From Dyadobacter tibetensis Y620-1 (GTDB taxonomy: Bacteria; Bacteroidota; Bacteroidia; Cytophagales; Spirosomataceae): a stretch of 64,000 nt of DNA. Where the stretch lies: contig NZ_AZQN01000003.1 of the NCBI RefSeq assembly GCF_000566685.1, positions 124,001-188,000 on the forward strand. The letters run 5' to 3'. Position numbers and translations under genes: made by a program. The notes under the pieces were generated by a model. The model was not told the DNA's origin and did no database searches. It saw nothing but the letters and a program-made list of their open reading frames with translations. Of this stretch, positions 19,372 to 27,926 are shown one piece after another; the first letter of the stretch is position 1; every line of letters begins with the position of its first letter.

Positions 19372-20643
19372 CTATTTGATACGTTGCTGCGTGGCATCGG
19401 TAAGGTTATCGGTCCGAATATCTTCCGTTTCCTGAACGTTGGCAAAAGCATATTCCATTTTCTGTCGGTCAAACTCTTTTTCGTTATTGGCTAGCCAAAT
19501 TGCCGCCACCCCATTGCCTATAAAGTTGGTAATGGCTCTCGCTTCAGACATAAATCGATCGACCCCCAGTAATAACGCCAACCCTTCCAGTGGTATTACC
19601 TTGATAGCCGTCAGGGTGGAAGCCAGAACGACGAATCCGCTGCCGGTAACCCCTGCCGCTCCTTTGGAAGTTACCATAAGTATGCCAATTAGCGAAAGTA
19701 TTTGGCCTAAACTGAGGTGTACATCAAAAACCTGGGCCAGAAATAGCGTAGCCATGGAAAGGTAGATCGTTGTACCGTCGAGATTGAAGGAATACCCTGC
19801 AGGTACCACCAGGCCTACTACTGGCTTTGAGCATCCCATTCGCTCCAACTTTTCCATTAAAGAGGGCAGAGCGGCCTCCGACGAGGATGTTCCTAAAACA
19901 ATTAAGAGCTCTTCCCGAATATACTTTAGGAATCTCCACATGCTGATCTGATATGAACGCAAGATAAACCCTAATACTCCAAAGATAAAGATGGCCATTG
20001 TAGCATATACGGTCCCCATGAGCTTAGCCAAAGGAAACAGAGTATGAATGCCATATTTCCCAATCGTATAAGCCATCCCTCCAAATGCACCTATTGGGGC
20101 GAGCATCATAACCAAATGCAGGGCACGGAATACATAGCGAGAAAGGAATGTAAGTCCGTTTACGATACGTTGTTTTCCTCCGTACTTGCTGAGTCCCATT
20201 CCGAAAAGAACTGAGAATAGAAGGACCTGCAAGGTGACGTTATCGAAGAAAAACTGTAACCAACTGAAATCCTGAATAGGGCCAGAATAGGCCGAAATAT
20301 CGCCTTTCTCAAGATTGCTAGTCACGACTCCTTTTCCGGGCTCAATCAAATTGGCGACCACGATGCCGATAATCAAAGCAAAGGTGGTCACGACCTCGAA
20401 GTACAGCAAGGCTTTTGCTCCTACTTTACCCACTTTTTTGAGGTCTCCCATGCCGACAATACCGAGCGTGATGGTCAGGAAGATGATGGGATTGATAAAT
20501 AACTTTACGATATTAATAAACCCCTTACCTAGAAAATCCATTTTAACCGCCTCATCAGGAACATAATGCCCTAATAATGCGCCAGCAGTAATGGCCGTTA
20601 TGACCCAAAAGGTGAGGTTGGTAAATAATGATTTTAACTTCAT
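19372..20643 (-). CDS. Dicarboxylate/amino acid:cation symporter (DAACS family)
   Basis: A 423-residue membrane protein that takes up C4-dicarboxylates or glutamate/aspartate with Na+ or H+. The helical hairpin signature GTSSSEAALPSLMEKLERMG, the NMDGT-like VPAGYSFNLDGTTIYL, and the second hairpin TSKGAAGVTGSGFVVLAST are present. The start MKLKSLFTNLTFWVI is preferred over an upstream ATG 17 codons earlier, as it places the first transmembrane helix at the usual position. Confidence 0.92.
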   Translation of the reverse strand: MKLKSLFTNLTFWVITAITAGALLGHYVPDEAVKMDFLGKGFINIVKLFINPIIFLTITLGIVGMGDLKKVGKVGAKALLYFEVVTTFALIIGIVVANLIEPGKGVVTSNLEKGDISAYSGPIQDFSWLQFFFDNVTLQVLLFSVLFGMGLSKYGGKQRIVNGLTFLSRYVFRALHLVMMLAPIGAFGGMAYTIGKYGIHTLFPLAKLMGTVYATMAIFIFGVLGFILRSYQISMWRFLKYIREELLIVLGTSSSEAALPSLMEKLERMGCSKPVVGLVVPAGYSFNLDGTTIYLSMATLFLAQVFDVHLSLGQILSLIGILMVTSKGAAGVTGSGFVVLASTLTAIKVIPLEGLALLLGVDRFMSEARAITNFIGNGVAAIWLANNEKEFDRQKMEYAFANVQETEDIRTDNLTDATQQRIK

Positions 20644-20828
20644 AATATTTTCAATAGGCTGAGAGTTTGAGGGCATTTTCAGGAATGAAAACAAGATAGG
20701 AAAGATTTTAGGGTAGGATGTGTGTAAATCGCGGAGAATATATTTTATTTGAATTGTTTATAATTTGTCTAAATAAAAATAATATATTTGTGACCAACTC
20801 AAATCAGGTATCTATTAAAAAAGAGAAG

Positions 20829-21167
20829 ATGATGAAATCGAACCGGCATACCAACTCCCTGAGGATATTAGGGATTTCTTCGCAGGGTTACATAGGGCAG
20901 TGTGCCTGTTGCGATCATTATAACTTCGTTTACGGAAACGCTTTATTTATTTTTTCCTACGAAGGCTTACGAGGCTTTTACCAAATGCTACAGGAATCGG
21001 TGAGTGTATACCGACTTAGTGAGGCATTGCCCAATGGGAAAGATATCGTACTGCCTTCTCCTATACCCAATTTTATGTTGACCTTTAAAGAGTCGGAGAT
21101 TGAGGATATCAAAGACATGTTTCAGGAGACTTTTCTAACTCTGGAGATCGACCGGATTATCGCCTGA
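20829..21167 (+). CDS. Small conserved cytosolic protein of Bacteroidota type
   Basis: 112 residues from the first of two adjacent ATGs. Notable is GYIGQCACCDHYNFVYGNALF (partial: a CxCC cysteine group followed by an aromatic strand) and a C-terminal helix EIEDIKDMFQETFLTLEID. It resembles short unnamed DUF proteins common in Cytophagales (possibly DUF6686), but I cannot assign a function. A TATATTTG element at 20783-20790 is a likely -7 box; a terminator follows. Confidence 0.7.
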   Translation: MMKSNRHTNSLRILGISSQGYIGQCACCDHYNFVYGNALFIFSYEGLRGFYQMLQESVSVYRLSEALPNGKDIVLPSPIPNFMLTFKESEIEDIKDMFQETFLTLEIDRIIA

Positions 21168-21226
21168 CCGTAAGCTAATTAAATTAAAAGCCATAGTAAA
21201 TTTTTCGCCATAGTAGTCAGAAAAGG

Positions 21227-21254
21227 CCGGTCAGATGTGATCGGTTTTTTTTTT
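21227..21254 (+). terminator. Terminator after the small conserved gene
   Basis: Stem CCGGTCA (21227-21233) with TGATCGG (21238-21244) around GATG, followed by ten T residues. Confidence 0.85.
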
Positions 21255-21331
21255 GCGTTATTCTGGTCAGAAAGTCCTATATTACAGTAAGTTCCGGATG
21301 CCTAGTGAACCTGATAAATTGGTGTTTAACT

Positions 21332-23455
21332 ATGAAGCAGCTGACGCAAAACTTACGTACAGGAAAGACCAGCCTGATGGAGGTTTCCAAACCAAGGGTA
21401 TCGCCCGGGCAGGTGCTAATTCAGACCACTTGCAGCTTGGTGTCGGTAGGGACTGAGCGCAAGCTGGTTGCATTTGGAAGGGCGAATTGGCTGCACCGGG
21501 CTCTGATGCAGCCTGAACGTTTTGGGGAGGTTATTAAGAAGATAAAAATGCATGGACTAAGACCTACCTGGGCCAATGTGAAGCATAGACTGGATGAACC
21601 ATTAGGTTTGGGTTATAGCCAGGCAGGAGTAGTGGTTGGCTTGGGTGAGGGGGTGACAGACCTTCAGCTGGGCGATCGGGTAGCCAGCAATGGCCCTCAT
21701 GCCGAGCTGGTATCTGTGTCGCGCCATTTGGTGGTTAAAATTCCCGATCAAGTTACAGACGCCGCGGCAAGTTTTACCGTCCTTGGGTCCATAGGTCTGC
21801 AGGGACTGCGTATGTTCAACCCTACACTTGGTGAAACCGTGGTAGTAATAGGGCTGGGACTCATAGGTATATTGACCGCCGATTTACTGCTTATTAATGG
21901 ATGTATTGTAATAGGCACGGATCCAAATCCGTCTCGCCTGGCCTTGGCGAAATCGCGTGGCTGTCGGACTGTTTCTTCTCAGGACGCTCGCCCAGAAGCT
22001 ACTGTTAAAGCCATGACGGATGGCCAAGGTGCAGATGGAGTGATCATCACGGCTCAGACCGCATCAGATGGGGTGATGAAAGAGGCTGCGGCTATGTGCA
22101 GAAAAGGGGGGCGTATCATTTTGGTTGGTGAGGTAGGCCTTCAGCTCCAGCGTACAGATTTCTATAAAAAAGAGCTGTCCTTTCGGGTATCTTGTTCCTA
22201 TGGTCCCGGGCGGTACGATCCGGCTTATGAAGAAGATGGGTTAGATTATCCTTTGGCCTACGTACGCTGGACCGAACATCGCAATCTCCAGACCGTTATG
22301 CATCTGATTGCTAGTGGACAGTTGGAGGTGGAGTCCCTAATTGCGGCTAAGGTAGCTCTTAAGGATTTTCTCAGAATATATGGAGATTTGCATCGGAAGC
22401 CTTCAGGGGCCTACTTATTAGTCTTCCCCGAATATAAGGATTCCGTTGCACCTCCCCTGGATAGGTCGGCTAATATACGAGAAATAGCCACAATAAGGAT
22501 TGGGATTATTGGAGCAGGGCAGTATACCAGGATGACGCTGCTACCAGCTCTCAGTGATATTTCGGTTGAGTATATCGCCAGTGCTCATGGCCTATCTGCG
22601 AGCAGTTTAGCGCAAAAATACAAAATACCCTCTCCAATATCTGACCATAGAATTATGTTGGCAGATCCTCAGTTAGATTTGGTACTGATCGTCACCCGCC
22701 ATTATCAGCATGCCCCAATGGTTGTAGAGGCTCTGGAGGCGGGCAAGCATGTTTTTGTAGAGAAACCTCTGGCACTGACTGTCCTGGAACTGGAGCAGAT
22801 TGCCCTTGCTTATCAGACCTCAACTAAAATATTACATGTCGGCTATAATCGCCGCTTTGCTCCCTTGGTTGAGAAATTGAAACAGATGCTACCCGCTATA
22901 CCCCTGCAAATAGTGGTTACTGTGAATGCAGGAAGGGTCGATGCGAGCAGCTGGGTGCAGGACCCTGTTCGAGGGGGAGGTCGAATTCTGGGGGAGGCCT
23001 GTCATTTTATAGATCTGATGTCATTTTTGACAAACAGCCTCGTTAGGGCCGTTTGTATGCAGGCGTTGGGACATCAAGCATCCGTCTGGAGTGATAATGT
23101 GAGCATTTTACTTCAGTTTCATAATGGTTCCACCGGGGTTTTAAATTATTTCTCTAATGGATCTATGGCTTACCCAAAGGAGAAGATTGAAGTCTTTGGC
23201 GGGGATTGCACTTGGTTACTGGAAGATTTTAGAAGCTTAAAAGCCTACGGCCTTACTCAATTTTCGAGCATTAAAAAAGAGCAGGACAAAGGGCACAGGA
23301 ATCAATTCAGACAATTGATAAGGGTTATAAAATCTGGCCTTCCGCCTCTGATTCCTCCCGCCAATTTATTTAATACCAGCTACGCCTCCTTGGCAGCACT
23401 TACCAGTTTTAGAGAAAGACGATGGGTCATGGTAGAACATAATCCAGTAGAGTGA
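21332..23455 (+). CDS. Two-domain oxidoreductase: zinc-type alcohol dehydrogenase plus Gfo/Idh/MocA
   Basis: A 707-residue fusion. The first half is an MDR/quinone-oxidoreductase-type dehydrogenase with the Rossmann motif VVIGLGLIGILTADLL; the second half, from about residue 385, begins IRIGIIGAGQYTRMTLLPAL and has the Gfo/Idh/MocA signature HVFVEKPLALT. Such bi-domain proteins occur with heparinase-like and GT4 genes in exopolysaccharide loci, as here, so a role in making an unusual sugar is likely. The stop is 1 nt before the next ATG. The start at 21332 (MKQLTQNLRTGKTSLMEV) fits the family better than the earlier frame opening. Confidence 0.88.
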   Translation: MKQLTQNLRTGKTSLMEVSKPRVSPGQVLIQTTCSLVSVGTERKLVAFGRANWLHRALMQPERFGEVIKKIKMHGLRPTWANVKHRLDEPLGLGYSQAGVVVGLGEGVTDLQLGDRVASNGPHAELVSVSRHLVVKIPDQVTDAAASFTVLGSIGLQGLRMFNPTLGETVVVIGLGLIGILTADLLLINGCIVIGTDPNPSRLALAKSRGCRTVSSQDARPEATVKAMTDGQGADGVIITAQTASDGVMKEAAAMCRKGGRIILVGEVGLQLQRTDFYKKELSFRVSCSYGPGRYDPAYEEDGLDYPLAYVRWTEHRNLQTVMHLIASGQLEVESLIAAKVALKDFLRIYGDLHRKPSGAYLLVFPEYKDSVAPPLDRSANIREIATIRIGIIGAGQYTRMTLLPALSDISVEYIASAHGLSASSLAQKYKIPSPISDHRIMLADPQLDLVLIVTRHYQHAPMVVEALEAGKHVFVEKPLALTVLELEQIALAYQTSTKILHVGYNRRFAPLVEKLKQMLPAIPLQIVVTVNAGRVDASSWVQDPVRGGGRILGEACHFIDLMSFLTNSLVRAVCMQALGHQASVWSDNVSILLQFHNGSTGVLNYFSNGSMAYPKEKIEVFGGDCTWLLEDFRSLKAYGLTQFSSIKKEQDKGHRNQFRQLIRVIKSGLPPLIPPANLFNTSYASLAALTSFRERRWVMVEHNPVE

Positions 23456-23456
23456 T

Positions 23457-25379
23457 ATGGGCCATAAATTTTTTATATGGATTCAGATAATCAGGGATAT
23501 GGGTTTAACTTATATCCTGTTCCGACTGCAGTATGGTCTACAACGCCATTTGGGAGTAATAAAACTGCGTTTTCCCAAAAAAACATCCTCTGAGCTAACT
23601 CCTTTCATAACGCAAGAGTGGGAAGGAAATTTAGGGGTATTTTTCCAAACAAAAACATCTTTTCCAAATGTGGGGGACCCCTTCTTTTATCGCATTACTG
23701 CCGATAGGCTGAAGGAGTTGGAGAGCCGGATAATTAAAATTAGGAATCATGAGTACCCTTATTTCGTAGACCAATGGTTTCAGATTAACGACTGGCATAG
23801 TCATCCGAAGACCAGGTATAGATATAGGGAAGACCAGCATTGGTCGGAGGTTCCCGAATTTTCTCAGGAAGCTGGGGACATTAAATACTTATGGGAAAAG
23901 GGTAGGTTTACTTTTCTGTACGATCTGATCCGCTATGAGCGTCATTCCGGTGTCGATCAATTTAACATAGTCCTGTCGCATATTCTCGATTGGATAAAAC
24001 GAAATCCGGTGAATTGTGGACCCCACTGGGTGTGTAGTCAGGAAATTTCGCTGCGGGTACTCAACTGGATTTTTGCCGTAAAATTTTATCAAAACCGTAT
24101 TCAGGAACCGCTTCTATTGATAATCCTCCAAAGTATAGACGACCAGATGAATCATGTCTGGGAGAACCGGTCTTATGCCCGTCGACTGGTACGTAATAAC
24201 CATGTACTGACAGAAGCCTTGGCTCTATATAGTATTGGGATATTATTTCCATTTTTTAAGCGTAGCAACAGGTGGAAAGAATATGGGAAAACGACCTTTG
24301 AACAGGAAATCGATTTTCAAATTAAGTCGGACGGCAGCTATATTCAACATTCGATGAACTACCATCGGGTTTTGCTGCAGTTATTGACTTGGGCACTGAG
24401 GCTTGGAGAGATTAATGAAGACCCATTTTCTGTTCATGTATACCATAAAGCCCAACGAGCACTTGAATTTATGATGGCTATGCAGGACAGTATTACCGGT
24501 TGGTTGCCCCATTATGGGCCTCAGGATGGGGCCTTATTTTTCCCCCTAACTCAGGCATCTTTCAGGGACTACCGACCTCAAATTTCAAGTTTAGCCCAAA
24601 TTTTAGGGGTGGAGATTTCTTATGAGGCGGGACTGTGGCAGGAGGATAACTTTTGGTGGGGGATCAAACCCGTTGTGCCCAAAACTGTCACACACTCCAT
24701 TCCGGCAATATTTAATTTTAAAAATGGTGGCTATTTTGTACTAAAGGATTCACAGTCCAGTACTTTTATACGCTGTGCATCCTATCCAACCAGGCCCTAC
24801 CAGGCAGATAATTTACACCTGGATATTTGGGCTAATGGCAGAAATATTCTCAGGGATGCGGGTACCTTCAACTATCTGGAAGGTACCGGATTAGCTCGGT
24901 ATTTCAGGGGGACTCTGGCGCATAACACTGTTCAAATCGATGCTTTCGACCAGATGCTGAGAGGACCACGATTTGTCTGGAGCCAGTGGATCAAGGAAAG
25001 TTCGGGTGAATGGCGTTATGAAGCAGCCTCTAATGCCTTCGTTTTTTACGGCTATTTCGTGGGTTTCAGGCAGCTGAATCGACGTATTATTCATAGACGA
25101 ATGATAAGCAAGTCCTGTGGCAAGCTTCAATGGTGGGTAGAAGATTGGCTGGAAGGTGTCCCCGAAGACATGGAGATCAGACAGATATGGCATCCTGGAG
25201 AAGGTTATGGCAGGGACTGGGGGATGGATTCTTTCGATGAAGCCGGCGAAATAATAGTCGCCAATCAGGAGAGGGGCTGGTATGCCTCGAATTATGGGAG
25301 TATGGAGTCTGCTCTACAGCTGGTTTTTACTACCAAGTCAAGGTATCTTAAAACCTGTATTAGCTGGAATGCGACCTAG
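23457..25379 (+). CDS. Heparinase II/III family protein
   Basis: 640 residues. The N-terminal half is an alpha-helical toroid typical of alginate-lyase/heparinase folds (WICSQEISLRVLNWIFAV-like helices; RNNHVLTEALAL; SYIQHSMNYHRVLLQLL), and the C-terminal half is a beta-sandwich with QADNLHLDIWANGRNILRD and TLAHNTVQID, the heparinase II/III C-terminal signature. No signal peptide is obvious, consistent with the polysaccharide-biosynthesis subfamily rather than a secreted lyase. Translationally close to the upstream oxidoreductase. Confidence 0.87.
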   Translation: MGHKFFIWIQIIRDMGLTYILFRLQYGLQRHLGVIKLRFPKKTSSELTPFITQEWEGNLGVFFQTKTSFPNVGDPFFYRITADRLKELESRIIKIRNHEYPYFVDQWFQINDWHSHPKTRYRYREDQHWSEVPEFSQEAGDIKYLWEKGRFTFLYDLIRYERHSGVDQFNIVLSHILDWIKRNPVNCGPHWVCSQEISLRVLNWIFAVKFYQNRIQEPLLLIILQSIDDQMNHVWENRSYARRLVRNNHVLTEALALYSIGILFPFFKRSNRWKEYGKTTFEQEIDFQIKSDGSYIQHSMNYHRVLLQLLTWALRLGEINEDPFSVHVYHKAQRALEFMMAMQDSITGWLPHYGPQDGALFFPLTQASFRDYRPQISSLAQILGVEISYEAGLWQEDNFWWGIKPVVPKTVTHSIPAIFNFKNGGYFVLKDSQSSTFIRCASYPTRPYQADNLHLDIWANGRNILRDAGTFNYLEGTGLARYFRGTLAHNTVQIDAFDQMLRGPRFVWSQWIKESSGEWRYEAASNAFVFYGYFVGFRQLNRRIIHRRMISKSCGKLQWWVEDWLEGVPEDMEIRQIWHPGEGYGRDWGMDSFDEAGEIIVANQERGWYASNYGSMESALQLVFTTKSRYLKTCISWNAT

Positions 25380-25412
25380 TGGATATTTATTTCGGATTGG
25401 AATAGAAAATAT

Positions 25413-26657
25413 ATGCATATTCTTCTCATTCATCAGTTTTTTCTGGAAGATCAGCAGGGCGGAGGGAGTCGCTGGAACGATATGGCCCGGATATGGGTAC
25501 AGCAGGGGCATAGTATTACCGTGCTGGCAGGAGGGCAGCATTATATGGGGGTTTCAGCAGGGGCTGTTAGAAAGAGCCTTTGGGACCAAAGCATTAATGG
25601 TGATGGGGTTAGTGTAATCCGATGCAGAGGTCAAAAATATTTTCCTAAACGATTTAAGGAGCGATTATGGGGTTTTTTACGCTTCGCTTTTCTGGCCGGC
25701 TATGCCGGGCTATTCCGTGTCCGCAATCGATACGATGTGGTAATCGCTACATCTCCTCCTCTGGTCTTAGGGACGGTAGCCGTCTTTTTAGGTTTTTTCA
25801 GGAGAGTACCAGTCATATTTGAAATTCGGGATTTATGGCCTGAATCTGCAATTGAAATAGGAGTATTAAAACCAGGCTTATTGGTCAGTTTTGCCTTTCG
25901 TTTGGAAAAGTGGATATACAACCGATCCAGCTTATTGGTGGTCCTTACTCCTGCATTTGGCCGTTGGCTATTAGAAAGAAAGGGTATAATGGCCTCTAAA
26001 ATACGCTGCATCCCTAACGCCGCTGACCTGGAGCTGACTCGGGCGCTTGTCCCATCTTTCCATCGGGAGCGGTTTAGAAGTCTGCACGATTTAGAGGACC
26101 GTTTTGTAGTTGTCTATGTAGGAGCTCATGGCATGGCCAATAATCTTGGGGTACTTCTGAATTGGGCCGAAAAACTAATGGATACCCCATTTCTTTTACT
26201 TTTGATAGGGGATGGACGAGAAAAGGAGTCCTTAATGGAGGAAGCCGAACGCCGTCGTATTATAAATATTCGTTTTATTTCCACGTTGCCTAAAAGGCAG
26301 GTAATGGAATATATAATGGCTTCGGATATGGGTTTGTCCACCCTAAAGCCTCTACCTATTTTCCACACTATCTTTTCTAATAAAACCTTTGACTACATGG
26401 CCTGCCGCATACCGGTGTTGATGACCATCGATGGAATCTCCAGAGAGTTGATAGAAAAAGCTCAGGCGGGTGTTTACGTGGATATTCGTGAACCTGAAAG
26501 GATGGAAGCGACGATCAGAGCCTGTATGGCCGAAAGGGAAAAGCTAAAAATATGGGGTGATAATGGCTATCATTATGTAGAAAAGTATTATAATCGTAGG
26601 CATTTGGCATTGGAATACCTCATCCGAATCCAGTCGGTTGTTGCGACCCCTAAGTGA
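25413..26657 (+). CDS. GT4 family glycosyltransferase (WbuB-like)
   Basis: A 414-residue GT-B enzyme. The N-terminus MHILLIHQFFLEDQQGGGSRW is that of WbuB-like transferases, which add a sugar to lipid-linked glycans. IFEIRDLWPESAIEIG is the membrane-associated acceptor part, and the C-terminal domain has NKTFDYMACRIPVLMTID with the nucleotide-sugar-binding region. Third gene of the oxidoreductase/heparinase/GT trio; the lipid carrier and export genes are not in this window. Confidence 0.88.
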   Translation: MHILLIHQFFLEDQQGGGSRWNDMARIWVQQGHSITVLAGGQHYMGVSAGAVRKSLWDQSINGDGVSVIRCRGQKYFPKRFKERLWGFLRFAFLAGYAGLFRVRNRYDVVIATSPPLVLGTVAVFLGFFRRVPVIFEIRDLWPESAIEIGVLKPGLLVSFAFRLEKWIYNRSSLLVVLTPAFGRWLLERKGIMASKIRCIPNAADLELTRALVPSFHRERFRSLHDLEDRFVVVYVGAHGMANNLGVLLNWAEKLMDTPFLLLLIGDGREKESLMEEAERRRIINIRFISTLPKRQVMEYIMASDMGLSTLKPLPIFHTIFSNKTFDYMACRIPVLMTIDGISRELIEKAQAGVYVDIREPERMEATIRACMAEREKLKIWGDNGYHYVEKYYNRRHLALEYLIRIQSVVATPK

Positions 26658-26695
26658 AGTTGATTTTTTACACTAATAATAATTTAAGCGCTCCT

Positions 26696-27151
26696 ATGAT
26701 TGTTGACTCCCGAACTATCCCTGTTAGAAAAAGAATAGCCATAGTGGCCCATGATAACCGCAAACCTGAGCTGCTTGACTGGGCCTGGGAAAATCGTGAA
26801 CTTCTAGCCAAAAATGAATTGTATGGCACGGGCACAACTGGAAAACTCCTGGAGGAGAAATTAGGTCAAACCGTTCATCGGCTGTTGAGCGGCCCGCTGG
26901 GCGGCGATCAGCAGGTGGGGGGCATGATTGCTGAAGAGAAAATCGATATGCTGGTGTTTTTCTGGGATCCCATGTCGGCCCAACCCCACGATCCGGACGT
27001 TAAGGCGCTGTTAAGGCTCTGTGTTGTGTGGAATATCCCTGTAGCTTCTAACCGGGCCAGCGCCGATTTCCTGTTTACATCCCCTTTGATGCATGAGGAT
27101 TATACTGCCGTACAGATTGACTATAGTACTTATTTGAACAGGAAGTTCTGA
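26696..27151 (+). CDS. mgsA: Methylglyoxal synthase
   Basis: MgsA converts dihydroxyacetone phosphate to methylglyoxal plus phosphate. The 151-residue protein has RIAIVAHDNRKPELLDW at the start, YGTGTTGKLL (phosphate binding), SGPLGGDQQVGGMIAE, and FWDPMSAQPHDPDVKALLR with the catalytic Asp/His region. The ATG at 26696 gives the family length; an earlier GTG at 26654 overlapping the GT4 gene is unlikely to be used. Confidence 0.95.
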   Translation: MIVDSRTIPVRKRIAIVAHDNRKPELLDWAWENRELLAKNELYGTGTTGKLLEEKLGQTVHRLLSGPLGGDQQVGGMIAEEKIDMLVFFWDPMSAQPHDPDVKALLRLCVVWNIPVASNRASADFLFTSPLMHEDYTAVQIDYSTYLNRKF

Positions 27152-27186
27152 ACGGAAAATAGGTAGTTGGGGTTTTGCGTATAGAT

Positions 27187-27194
27187 TATTTTTG
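27187..27194 (+). promoter_or_regulatory. -7 element upstream of the thioredoxin-like gene
   Basis: TATTTTTG matches TAnnTTTG. The predicted transcript would start only about 15-20 nt before the TTG start codon of the next gene, which supports that start. Confidence 0.5.
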
Positions 27195-27217
27195 TATTTC
27201 ATCAATCGGACTAAGCA

Positions 27218-27832
27218 TTGAAAAATATTGCGCATCTTTTGACCCCAGAGGTGGTAGGGAAGGCCTACACCTATCTCGATTATTTATCAATGACAGAAAA
27301 ACTGGTAGAGGCCGGTATGACCAGTGGGCCTGTTCAGAATGAAGAACTAAGCCATTATACGCGACTAAACCTCTCGCGCATGCAGCGGGTTTATAAAACA
27401 GTGAAGTTAGAAGACGAACTGCTTCAAGCAGTAAGAGAAATCCAGGAGCCCCAGGATTGGTACATTATTACGGAGGCCTGGTGTGGCGATGCAGCCCAAA
27501 ATGTTCCTGTACTGGCCGTATTGGCTCAAGAAAATCCATTGATTAACCTGAAACTTATTCTTCGGGACGAAAATCTGGCTTTTATGGATGCATATTTGAC
27601 TAATGGGGGGCGGTCTATTCCCAAACTTATTGCGGTGGATGTACGGCAGAATGAATTATTTACCTGGGGGCCTCGTCCCGAGCCTACCTATGAATTATTT
27701 ATGGAGTACAAAAACAATCCAGAAATGGGACATGATGCCTTTGCGGAGAAAATACAGCGCTGGTATTTGGCCGATAAATCCATGTCACTACAGCAGGAAA
27801 TCCGGAATCTATTGACAGCTGTTGAGGCATAA
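27218..27832 (+). CDS. Thioredoxin-like protein with single active-site cysteine
   Basis: 204 residues from a TTG start (no ATG occurs for the next 24 codons, and the resulting N-terminus KNIAHLLTPEVV is plausible). The thioredoxin-like core begins at QDWYIITEAWCGDAAQNVPVL, where the usual CxxC is reduced to WCGDA, then GGRSIPKLIAVD supplies the cis-Pro-type loop. Members of this Bacteroidota group (thioredoxin_9-like) have unknown partners; redox catalysis with one cysteine is uncertain. Confidence 0.75.
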   Translation: MKNIAHLLTPEVVGKAYTYLDYLSMTEKLVEAGMTSGPVQNEELSHYTRLNLSRMQRVYKTVKLEDELLQAVREIQEPQDWYIITEAWCGDAAQNVPVLAVLAQENPLINLKLILRDENLAFMDAYLTNGGRSIPKLIAVDVRQNELFTWGPRPEPTYELFMEYKNNPEMGHDAFAEKIQRWYLADKSMSLQQEIRNLLTAVEA

Positions 27833-27926
27833 GGTTCTATTTTTATCAGATTAGTCTATCTTTGTGGTAGGATAATCTCTTAGGGATATTCTGGTATAGC
27901 TTTGTTCATCAATCTTAAGCACAACG

